Source: JBGPBY01 sp041481485 | GTDB taxonomy: Bacteria > Acidobacteriota > Terriglobia > 20CM-2-55-15 | Assembly: GCA_041481485.1 (NCBI GenBank) | Contig: JBGPBY010000449.1 | Coordinates: forward strand, 1-6,133 | Length of the DNA stretch: 6,133 nucleotides | Direction: 5' to 3' | In this document: positions 1-5,484 of the stretch, in pieces | Numbering within the stretch: position 1 is the stretch's first letter | Layout of the letters: each line of letters opens with the position of its first letter | Notes under the pieces: generated by a model | What the model was told of the DNA's origin: nothing | Databases searched by the model: none | Seen by the model: the letters and a program-made list of their open reading frames with translations, nothing else | Position numbers and translations under genes: made by a program

Positions 1-47
1 ATAGACCGCGCCTACAGTGGGTGAGCGCATTCTTTAATAGTCCGAAG

Positions 48-404
48 TCACTCCTCCTGGAACATCGCTTTCGACACCATCCGGAATATCAGATTAACGA
101 CGCTCAATACGATCGCTCCAATGAACGCGGGAATGAATCCGGCGATCTGAAATCCCGGCACGAACGCGGCGGCGAGTTTCAGCATAATCGCGTTAATGAC
201 AAACCAGAACACGCCGAAGGTCACAAGCGTCAAGGGAAACGTCAGGACTCTGAGAATGAATCCGATCGTCGCGTTTGCGAAGCCGATCACGACGGCCGCG
301 ATTAATGCCGATGTAAAACTGGAAATGGTGAAGCCTCCCACCACGTGAGCCACGATCATCAGTGCCACGGCGCTGAAAATCCAATTCACAATCAGTCTGA
401 TCAT
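48..404 (-). CDS. Phage holin family protein (superfamily IV, four-helix membrane protein)
   Basis: A 118-residue, almost wholly hydrophobic protein with four predicted membrane helices at about residues 3-23, 29-51, 54-79 and 87-110. Only short loops and a charged tail (QEE) lie outside. The stretch PLTLVTFGVFWFVINA, residues 57-72, is the hallmark of the Phage_holin_4_2 type family, whose normal length is about 110-125 residues. Despite the name, members are widespread chromosomal inner-membrane proteins of unknown function, and no phage gene lies nearby. I chose the ATG at 404 because GGA (412-414) sits 7 nt upstream and MIRLIVNWIF is a typical start. An in-frame TTG at 416 would add MDVR. 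The gene lies about 400 bases beyond the probable end of the pilin operon, so it is likely a separate transcription unit. The family call is firm; the function is unknown. Confidence 0.9.
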   Translation of the reverse strand: MIRLIVNWIFSAVALMIVAHVVGGFTISSFTSALIAAVVIGFANATIGFILRVLTFPLTLVTFGVFWFVINAIMLKLAAAFVPGFQIAGFIPAFIGAIVLSVVNLIFRMVSKAMFQEE

Positions 405-808
405 ACGTACGTCCAAGATAGACGGTTCCGGACAGTTCTACAACTTTGGTGGGACTGGGTGCACCTTCGGTCCATTTGGGAATGCATTGGACTGCAGTAT
501 CGTGGAGGTGGAAATCCTGAATTGAATGGAGCGATATATGGATTTTAAATCAGGCAGAAAACTCAGACGTGTAGAACGAGTAAGAAAGACGCAATCCATG
601 GATCCATGGGATGTCTGCCAGGCCAGAAGACTGGAAAATGGCTTTGATCTGGCCCACAGGGCAGGTGTATTCAACGGAAAGTACGTCGCCTGCGTTGCAG
701 CGACAGAGGATGTGTGCCATTGCTACGGGTGCAGGAATGGGTCAAAGGTACCTGGACCTAGTGCCTATATTGTGGAACGCAGAGCTCGGAGAAGTTAGCC
801 TCCGAAAC
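405..808. other. Gene-poor intergenic stretch, no convincing coding region
   Basis: About 400 bases between the holin-type gene and the hairpin after the PilX-like gene. Open frames exist on both strands, but none shows a credible ribosome binding site together with family-like sequence. The plus-strand frame from 526 to 798 is rich in AGA arginine codons, unlike the neighbouring genes. One short plus-strand frame, open from 349 and ending at a TGA at 523-525, reads as Gly/Phe-rich with two cysteines and could be a gene remnant (see findings). The promoter of the holin-type gene should lie in the left part, but I found no convincing -35/-10 pair at a sensible distance. Confidence 0.5.
596..609. 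repeat. Perfect 14-bp palindrome in the intergenic region
   Basis: CCATGGATCCATGG equals its own reverse complement over all 14 bases, with no spacer. It lies in the stretch without a recognised gene. It could be a binding site for a dimeric regulator or a chance arrangement of two CCATGG units around GATC. Nothing in the sequence ties it to a particular gene. Confidence 0.4.
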
Positions 809-841
809 GACTGTGTCCACCCGAACCGGGTGGGCACAGTC
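809..841 (-). terminator. Strong hairpin after the PilX-like gene, probable operon terminator
   Basis: Bases 809-823 pair with 827-841 around an AAC loop, giving a 15-bp GC-rich stem with one imperfect position (816/834). The stem begins 12 nt past the TGA of the PilX-like gene, where the terminator of the pilin operon would be expected. No long U-tract follows on either strand (GTTTCGG on the minus strand), so it is not a textbook intrinsic terminator. It may stop transcription with help, or protect the 3' end of the mRNA. The imperfect pair is a G-U wobble in a plus-strand transcript but an A-C mismatch in a minus-strand one. Confidence 0.55.
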
Positions 842-852
842 TCCCGGAAAAC

Positions 853-3399
853 TCAATAAGACAGGGTTCGCGTGCTGAGAACCTTCAACGGCTTTGTCGT
901 CGGTGGAGGTGTAAACGGAACGTTGTACATCATGTTTCTCGACCAGCAATGGTCGAAATAAATTCCGTTACCGCCGCCGCCATGCCAGTCAAAGCTTGGC
1001 GAACCCAGCGGAGTCAGCAGATTCTGGTTGGTGTGATTGTCCCAAATCTTGGCGACAATGACGGTTCCCTGGAGGATGCCATTTCCGCCACCGTTGAAAC
1101 TCGCGGATCCGTCGCCGACGATTAAAACGACGCCATGCCAGGAGAAATTACCGCTCAAATTAGCTGAGCCGGTGACGACGAGGACTCCATAGCCGTCCTT
1201 GTTGCCAGTGATGGTCAAATCCCCATCAACGTAATTAATCGCGGGACTCGACGGCGTACCGTAATTGATACTCCCTGGGTCATTGCCGTAGGTCGTAGCC
1301 CCGGGGGCCGCCTTCACCGCATCAATCAGAGCTTTAAGCCCGGTGGCTGTGGTCATGGTTTCGCCCAGTGAGTTAAATACGTTTTCCACCGAAGGTGTTC
1401 CGCCGGAACCGGTGTAGTTCGTCGTTCGTCCCGCTGGAATGCTGCCTGTAATGATTGCAGTCGAGGTCGGAGACGTCGCATTATTGGGGTCGTCATAAGC
1501 ACCGACCGCCGGTTCTGTATCGACGGGAGCTTCACTGCAGGTGTTTGCGTCGGCACCGTGAATCTCGAACGGATGGGAGTCCGGCATATTGGCAATGTTC
1601 GGACTTGGACCATCCAGCACCAATGCGCCTTTGAAAGCCAGACCCATAACGGGTGTCGTTGCCTCCATTTGCACCATCGATCGCGCACCCGAGTTGGTGA
1701 CGGCAAGCGCCGTCAGCAAATACACATTCCCGTAGTCGGTGCCGCGCTGCAATGAAGCAGTCGCGGTGGCCCCCGTTCCCCCGCCACCGGATAAATTGAC
1801 CATAGGATCGCTGAGGTAGCCCTTTCCGGCATTCGTGATGGGGATCGGTCCCGGCAACAGCGTATAGACAGAGCCGAGAGTCGCCGTTGCCGTGGCGTCC
1901 GTCGTGGCGCCGCCACCACTGATGGTGACTGTGGGCATCGTGGTATATCCACTTCCAGTATTGGTCAATGTAATTGCAGTTACAGTTCCCGCTCCTGCTA
2001 AGCCTGCCCCCAGTGAAGTATGCGCAGTAGCCGGTGTATCCGCCGTACCAGTTCCCGTGCCTATGCTGACGCTAGGCGCTGAAGTATAGAGCGAGCCAGG
2101 GTTACCCAGATTCAACGAGGCAAGGCGATAGCCTCGTGTGGCGATAACCGTGGGACCCGTGGTGCAATTCGAATTTCCCGTCAATGGGGAGACCGGAGTG
2201 CTCGAATAGCTGCTGCCGCCGTTCAGAATTGAAGAGGACGTAATTGTTTTTCCGTTGCTCCCCACGGTCACCGATCCGATAAAGCCGGAACCGCCGCCGC
2301 CCGTCAAACCGAGACTCACCGTAGCGTTATGGCCCACGCTGCTATTGCACGAACCTGTAGGGGTCCAACTCACCACACAGGATTGAGTCATCGATAGAAC
2401 GGCCGACGCCGTGGCGTTCACTCCACCGCCGCCCACCAGGGCCACTGGAGGAGCCGAGGCATAGCAACCGGTCCCCGGGGAATCCAAAACGACAGAGAAA
2501 ACCGGAGCCCCGGGGGCACTCACTGTCGCTGTCGCCGTCGCTCCCGTACCGCCGCCGCCCGAAATCGTGACAGTGGGCGCGCTGGTATAGCCCGCACCGG
2601 GACTCGCCAGGGTCAATGACGCAATCTGTCCGGTGAGTGCTGAAGTTGCAGGGACGGGGCCGCCAGTCGCCGTAATGCCGCCTGCTGGAGCGTTGGCGAT
2701 GGTTATGGTCGGCGGGGAGGTATATCCCGTTCCCGCGGTGTTCAGGGTCAGCGTGCCGATTCCTCCATTCGGATAACAATTCGTTCCGTATCCTGTCGGT
2801 ATAAGCGTCTGATGCGATCCGTCCCAGCAGACCTGCGTCGTCGTAGTCGGACTCCCGTTTACCGCAACCGGCGTCATGTTGTTCGTCTTCAGCGTAATTC
2901 GAATCCACTTGACGTCCGTGGGCGGAGAGAGGTTCCACGGTGCGGAAGTCGACTGGCTATCATCGATCACCGTGTACCACGAACTTCCAGATGGAAGCGA
3001 GGCGCATGGGATTCCCGGCGTAGGAGTCAGACCCAGAATGCTTTCCTGGCAGAGTTCGGTGTCCGCATACTTGTTGGTGATATCCCACGGCGCCACAGTC
3101 TCGCCGCCTTTCGGATTGATGATGTAAATCACATTTGCCGCAGTCAACAACGGCACATCGGTCGGCGCCGTAATGTTATGCGTTGCCGGCTGAATACGGT
3201 CGCGAGCTTCCTGAAGTCCGGCCATTGCCGCATACAAGGACAACTGTTTGTCGCGATAGTTCGCATTGATTGACGATTCCATGTTCGTCGAATACATCAG
3301 ACCGAGCCCAATGACGGACAACAGCACCAGAGTAAAAAGGGCCACCAGCATGGCTGCGCCGCGTTCATTCGTGCGCATCACGGATGTCTTGTTTCGCAT
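853..3399 (-). CDS. Large PilX-like type IV minor pilin with internal Gly-rich beta repeats
   Basis: The N-terminus is a class III prepilin leader ending in NERG, with predicted cleavage after Gly14. A hydrophobic helix follows (about residues 15-37) without Glu at +5, as is usual for the PilX N-terminal domain. The segment MESSINANYRDKQLSLYAAM (about 40-59) is typical of the start of that domain. Residues about 213-552 hold about seven degenerate repeats, with tyrosines at 226, 271, 313, 398, 438, 485 and 528. Residues about 720-784 form a beta-rich segment (GDLTITGN, SWHGVVLIVGDG, GTVIVAK) like the C-terminal parts of long PilX-like proteins. At 848 residues it is three to five times longer than classical PilX. 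The start at 3399 has GGGGA (3405-3409) 5 nt upstream. It is the last gene of the operon, 22 nt after the PilW-like gene. By family it should be an inner-membrane-inserted minor pilin built into the pilus tip complex. An adhesive or surface role for the repeats is inference. Confidence 0.9.
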   Translation of the reverse strand: MRNKTSVMRTNERGAAMLVALFTLVLLSVIGLGLMYSTNMESSINANYRDKQLSLYAAMAGLQEARDRIQPATHNITAPTDVPLLTAANVIYIINPKGGETVAPWDITNKYADTELCQESILGLTPTPGIPCASLPSGSSWYTVIDDSQSTSAPWNLSPPTDVKWIRITLKTNNMTPVAVNGSPTTTTQVCWDGSHQTLIPTGYGTNCYPNGGIGTLTLNTAGTGYTSPPTITIANAPAGGITATGGPVPATSALTGQIASLTLASPGAGYTSAPTVTISGGGGTGATATATVSAPGAPVFSVVLDSPGTGCYASAPPVALVGGGGVNATASAVLSMTQSCVVSWTPTGSCNSSVGHNATVSLGLTGGGGSGFIGSVTVGSNGKTITSSSILNGGSSYSSTPVSPLTGNSNCTTGPTVIATRGYRLASLNLGNPGSLYTSAPSVSIGTGTGTADTPATAHTSLGAGLAGAGTVTAITLTNTGSGYTTMPTVTISGGGATTDATATATLGSVYTLLPGPIPITNAGKGYLSDPMVNLSGGGGTGATATASLQRGTDYGNVYLLTALAVTNSGARSMVQMEATTPVMGLAFKGALVLDGPSPNIANMPDSHPFEIHGADANTCSEAPVDTEPAVGAYDDPNNATSPTSTAIITGSIPAGRTTNYTGSGGTPSVENVFNSLGETMTTATGLKALIDAVKAAPGATTYGNDPGSINYGTPSSPAINYVDGDLTITGNKDGYGVLVVTGSANLSGNFSWHGVVLIVGDGSASFNGGGNGILQGTVIVAKIWDNHTNQNLLTPLGSPSFDWHGGGGNGIYFDHCWSRNMMYNVPFTPPPTTKPLKVLSTRTLSY
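1750..2763 (-). repeat. About seven degenerate Gly/Thr/Ser-rich protein repeats inside the PilX-like gene
   Basis: This DNA encodes residues 213-550 of the PilX-like protein. Each unit follows a pattern of a hydrophobic strand, then NxGxGYTSxP, a strand such as TVTIS, a GGGGTG turn and an ATATA-type strand. Conserved tyrosines are at 226, 271, 313, 398, 438, 485 and 528. Spacing is 40-47 residues, except for one double-length gap (313 to 398) that holds a diverged segment with Cys341 and Cys351. The units have diverged at DNA level, though the GGGG-encoding and GATATA-like tracts recur. Similar GYTSAPTVTISGGG units occur in long bacterial surface and beta-strand-repeat proteins, so an extended beta structure is likely. 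Confidence 0.8.
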
Positions 3400-3421
3400 A
3401 TTTGTCCCCGCATTCCGTTGC

Positions 3422-4153
3422 TCATTGGCAGCTCATGGCAAAACCGCTGGCCGCCTGAGAACAATTATTTAGCTTCGCTGTGACAACGAGAGTCGTCACG
3501 GGTTTTATTCCGGTTTTCGGATCCTGGATCGGAGCCCGAAGCGTTATCACCGACTGAATCGTATCGATTGTGGCTATCGTGGTTGCATTGCCTGTGAAAT
3601 CAATCGGCAGCGATACCGGAGTGCCGGTTGCGCCGTAGGCAAACGCGGAAAAGATATTGGTATTTTGTACGCCCTGAACTTCGACCTGATAAACCTCCGT
3701 CGTCTGTGCGGAGTACGGATTGGCGGAAATCTTGGGAAGCTGGCTTCTTTTAAGACACGGACATCCGTTCGTCGTGCTGGTATCCAGGTGATAGCGCACC
3801 ACAGACACGGAGCCGGTACCATCGACATCTCCTTCGAACCACAGATCGCCGTCCGAAACTTTCACAATGCCGACGGCAGTCCTGGAATCGTTGAAAACCG
3901 GGCTCGCAGTCAATACTCCCGTGCCTAAAAAGTTGCGCGGGCTCGGGTATCCCGCCTGATGGAGATCGCGCGACATCTGATCCATGAATTCGCGACCCTG
4001 CTGGATCACGTCCAGCTTGGACTGCTCCGTCGTGGTTCGCTGCTGCGCCATGCTGATAACTTCGAACACCGCCGTCAGAATGATCATCAAAATCAAAATG
4101 ACGATCATCAATTCGATCAGAGAAGTTCCGCGCTGATTGCCTGATATCCTCAT
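3422..4153 (-). CDS. PilW-like type IV minor pilin (prepilin-type N-terminal domain)
   Basis: A 243-residue prepilin. The leader MRISGNQRG ends in Gly9 with predicted cleavage before Thr10, giving mature TSLIE with the conserved Glu at +5 (residue 14). A hydrophobic helix runs to about residue 33. The following QQRTTTEQSKLDVIQQGREF stretch (about 38-57) with MSRDLHQAGY after it is characteristic of PilW-family proteins. The globular part has a CPC motif (131, 133) and two C-terminal cysteines (231, 242) that may form disulfides. In the PilW family the protein joins the minor pilin complex that primes pilus assembly; a prepilin peptidase (not in this window) would process it. The start is 9 nt after the stop of the PilV-like gene with only a weak AAGA-type binding site, so translational coupling is likely. 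Similar pseudopilins of the GspJ type are the main alternative. Confidence 0.87.
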   Translation of the reverse strand: MRISGNQRGTSLIELMIVILILMIILTAVFEVISMAQQRTTTEQSKLDVIQQGREFMDQMSRDLHQAGYPSPRNFLGTGVLTASPVFNDSRTAVGIVKVSDGDLWFEGDVDGTGSVSVVRYHLDTSTTNGCPCLKRSQLPKISANPYSAQTTEVYQVEVQGVQNTNIFSAFAYGATGTPVSLPIDFTGNATTIATIDTIQSVITLRAPIQDPKTGIKPVTTLVVTAKLNNCSQAASGFAMSCQ

Positions 4154-4162
4154 AGTCTTATT

Positions 4163-4684
4163 TCAATTGCCGGTAATGGCGCGAAGGGTCAGTGGGGAAG
4201 GCTCCGACATCGCATTGGCTCTCGATCCAACCCGCTTTGCCCCGATCGTCACCATATAGGAACTCGTCGGATTCGTCGGCGCCCCCACAATGGCAACATT
4301 CCAGCGAACGTCATAGGTGGCTTGCGTCGTCCCGGTCGTCGAACAAGGTGTCTTTACGACATACCGCATCTTGTAATTTGCAGGCGGACTGGATTCCGTA
4401 AAATCGATGGAACTGCCGCTTAACGCTGCCCCCCCTGGAGCGGTGTTGATCGTCCAGCTGTTACCGGCGCAATCGGTCAGTCCCGAAGTGCCTCCCCCGA
4501 TGATGGTCGAATTCACCTGCTCAATAATCGATTCGGCAAGCATCGTCTGGGTACTGTCGGTCTTGTTGCGCTGATTTATCGCAATTGCCATCACGATGAG
4601 GCTGATTGCCGTCAGCGCCGCGATCACAAGAATCAATCCGGCGACCATCAATTCGATGACGCCAAAACCCTTTTGTTTCGACAT
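4163..4684 (-). CDS. PilV-like type IV minor pilin (prepilin-type N-terminal domain)
   Basis: A 173-residue prepilin with leader MSKQKG, predicted cleavage before Phe7 and Glu at +5 (mature FGVIE). The hydrophobic helix spans about residues 8-35. The C-terminal half has two cysteines (72, 114) and the segment TYDVRWNV (123-130), which is typical of PilV-like proteins. It is expected to act with its neighbours in the priming or tip complex of a type IV pilus or related filament. The start is uncertain. The ATG at 4684 lies 2 nt after the stop of the FimT-like gene but has its only AGGA directly against the start codon. An in-frame ATG at 4699 (adding MDRLG) has GGAG (4709-4712) 9 nt upstream and would overlap the FimT-like gene by 13 nt. 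Both leaders suit a prepilin peptidase. The much longer in-frame extension towards 5104 overlaps the FimT-like gene in another frame and is not real. Confidence 0.87.
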   Translation of the reverse strand: MSKQKGFGVIELMVAGLILVIAALTAISLIVMAIAINQRNKTDSTQTMLAESIIEQVNSTIIGGGTSGLTDCAGNSWTINTAPGGAALSGSSIDFTESSPPANYKMRYVVKTPCSTTGTTQATYDVRWNVAIVGAPTNPTSSYMVTIGAKRVGSRANAMSEPSPLTLRAITGN

Positions 4685-4686
4685 TC

Positions 4687-5286
4687 CTAGTCGGTCCATA
4701 TTGATCCGCTCCATGCCCATCGCTTGATACGGCCTGCGGGCGAAATGGAAATCGCTGCCCATCCACGGCTTCCGGTCTGGCTGGTGTCCTTGAAGTAATA
4801 CAGGAATCCGTTGTTCGCGCAGGTTCCCGACACGAAATAGCAGGGCAGTCCCCTCGTATTGAACGACGCTTCCGTCGTTAACGGCGTAAATCCAAGAACC
4901 GTCGACGTCAGCAACGTTGACGGAGCGTTCGGTCCGGACGGTGAAGTCACCTGAACCACCGGTGAAGTCCACGTCACCTGGGGGTCCGAATTGGTCAGTA
5001 TTGGGGCGACAGTTGCATCCTTCACAAATGCCACTACGGCGACATTCGGTGTGGTGAAGTGTGTCGTCAGGATCTTGTTCTGTTTGATCGCCTGCATCCG
5101 GCAATTTTGGAATAAGCCGGACATGCTCGTCATTCCGGCCCTAAGCCTCGAATTTGCAACGACTCGAGACATGTTGGGAATGGCGACAATCGACACAATC
5201 AAAAGGATTGCGACGACAATCATTACTTCGATGAACGAAAATCCCCTGGTCTTGCCGCGGGGAACGCGTTTGACTGATTCAGACAT
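4687..5286 (-). CDS. GspH/FimT family minor pilin or pseudopilin
   Basis: A 199-residue prepilin whose 15-residue basic leader ends in KTRG. Predicted cleavage is before Phe16, giving mature FSFIE with Glu at +5 (residue 20). The hydrophobic helix VMIVVAILLIVSIVAIPNM spans about 21-39. The C-terminal part fits the GspH/FimT fold: FNTRGLPC (142-149), a cysteine pair (149, 156), FLYYF (161-165), then WAAISISPAGRIKRW (176-190), where the closing strand and GR are family hallmarks. It is the first gene of the pilin operon and probably sits next to the pilus priming complex. The ATG at 5286 was chosen because it gives a normal leader. The frame continues to an ATG at 5409, but that would bury the leader behind 41 extra residues and run into the REP-like element. 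No clear ribosome binding site precedes 5286. A candidate promoter lies just upstream. Confidence 0.88.
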   Translation of the reverse strand: MSESVKRVPRGKTRGFSFIEVMIVVAILLIVSIVAIPNMSRVVANSRLRAGMTSMSGLFQNCRMQAIKQNKILTTHFTTPNVAVVAFVKDATVAPILTNSDPQVTWTSPVVQVTSPSGPNAPSTLLTSTVLGFTPLTTEASFNTRGLPCYFVSGTCANNGFLYYFKDTSQTGSRGWAAISISPAGRIKRWAWSGSIWTD

Positions 5287-5300
5287 AATTCGAGAATCCG

Positions 5301-5329
5301 AATCTAAGGTGGTGACATGAGCGTGTAAA
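5301..5329 (-). promoter_or_regulatory. Candidate sigma70-type promoter for the pilin operon
   Basis: On the minus strand TTTACA (5324-5329, five of six matches to TTGACA) is followed after exactly 17 nt by TAGATT (5301-5306, four of six matches to TATAAT). This lies just before the FimT-like gene, the first of the operon. Transcription would start near 5294, leaving a leader of only about 8 nt. That fits the absence of a Shine-Dalgarno sequence before 5286. The match is moderate and could be chance. Confidence 0.35.
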
Positions 5330-5367
5330 TAGGAAATGAGAAAACCTTGTAGGAGGATTCCGGAGAT

Positions 5368-5388
5368 AAGGGGAGAGAGGGGGGAGAG
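5368..5388 (-). other. C-rich, G-free pyrimidine tract, possible Rho-loading region
   Basis: On the minus strand this 21-nt block consists only of C and T, with a run of six C and another of four. It lies downstream of the transglutaminase-like gene and its palindromes and upstream of the operon promoter. C-rich, G-poor RNA is what Rho prefers to bind, so the block could help end read-through before the pilin operon. Only composition supports this. Confidence 0.25.
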
Positions 5389-5405
5389 TGCTTTGCCTTC
5401 AATTT

Positions 5406-5482
5406 CCACGGGCTTACGCCCGTGGCTAGCGGACTTCCGCCGCTACGCGGCTCAGAATCAAGCATCGGGGCGGCGGAAGTCC
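5406..5482. repeat. REP-like palindromic composite (two inverted repeats)
   Basis: Two inverted repeats lie side by side, separated by CTAGC. The first, 5406-5425, is a perfect 8-bp stem (CCACGGGC / GCCCGTGG) with a TTAC loop. The second has 13-bp perfect arms at 5431-5443 and 5470-5482 around 26 bases. A smaller CCGC/GCGG hairpin (5440-5450) competes with its left arm. The outer arm ends 2 nt from the stop codon of the transglutaminase-like gene. This layout is that of intergenic REP/BIME-type elements. The GGGCGTAAGCCC core is one I associate, from memory, with dispersed repeats in Acidobacteriota. No U-tract follows, so any terminator role would be non-canonical. Confidence 0.65.
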
Positions 5483-5484
5483 TC

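Noticed and set aside
48..404. Holin-type gene as evidence of a prophage
   Set aside because: The superfamily IV holin-like proteins are common chromosomal membrane proteins, and no endolysin, tail, capsid or integrase gene is present in the window.
438..674. 78-residue minus-strand frame in the intergenic region
   Set aside because: No ribosome binding site, no motif and composition unlike the neighbouring genes.
526..798. 90-residue plus-strand frame in the intergenic region (cysteine-rich end)
   Set aside because: Many rare AGA codons, no ribosome binding site and no recognisable family. An overlapping frame in another phase (611-859) looks no better or worse.
1892..2089. Plus-strand Val/Pro-rich frame opposite the repeats
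   Set aside because: The Val/Pro/Ala bias is the antisense of the Gly/Thr repeats. No binding site or independent support was seen.
1750..2763. Repeat tract as a CRISPR array or DNA tandem repeat
   Set aside because: The units are conserved as protein, diverged at DNA level, in frame and of variable spacing. There are no identical direct repeats with unique spacers.
2342..2938. 198-residue minus-strand frame inside the PilX-like gene
   Set aside because: It is a shadow of the repeat-coding region in another frame, rich in Arg, Asp and Gly with no recognisable motif. The PilX-like frame carries the clear N-terminal domain.
4687..5104. Long N-terminal extension of the PilV-like frame (140 extra residues)
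   Set aside because: It overlaps the FimT-like gene in another frame, its sequence is low in hydrophobic residues and unlike any pilin, and it would place the prepilin leader in the middle of the protein.
5287..5409. Forty-one-residue upstream extension of the FimT-like frame
   Set aside because: A prepilin leader must be near the N-terminus. The extension crosses the candidate promoter and the pyrimidine tract and enters the REP-like element.
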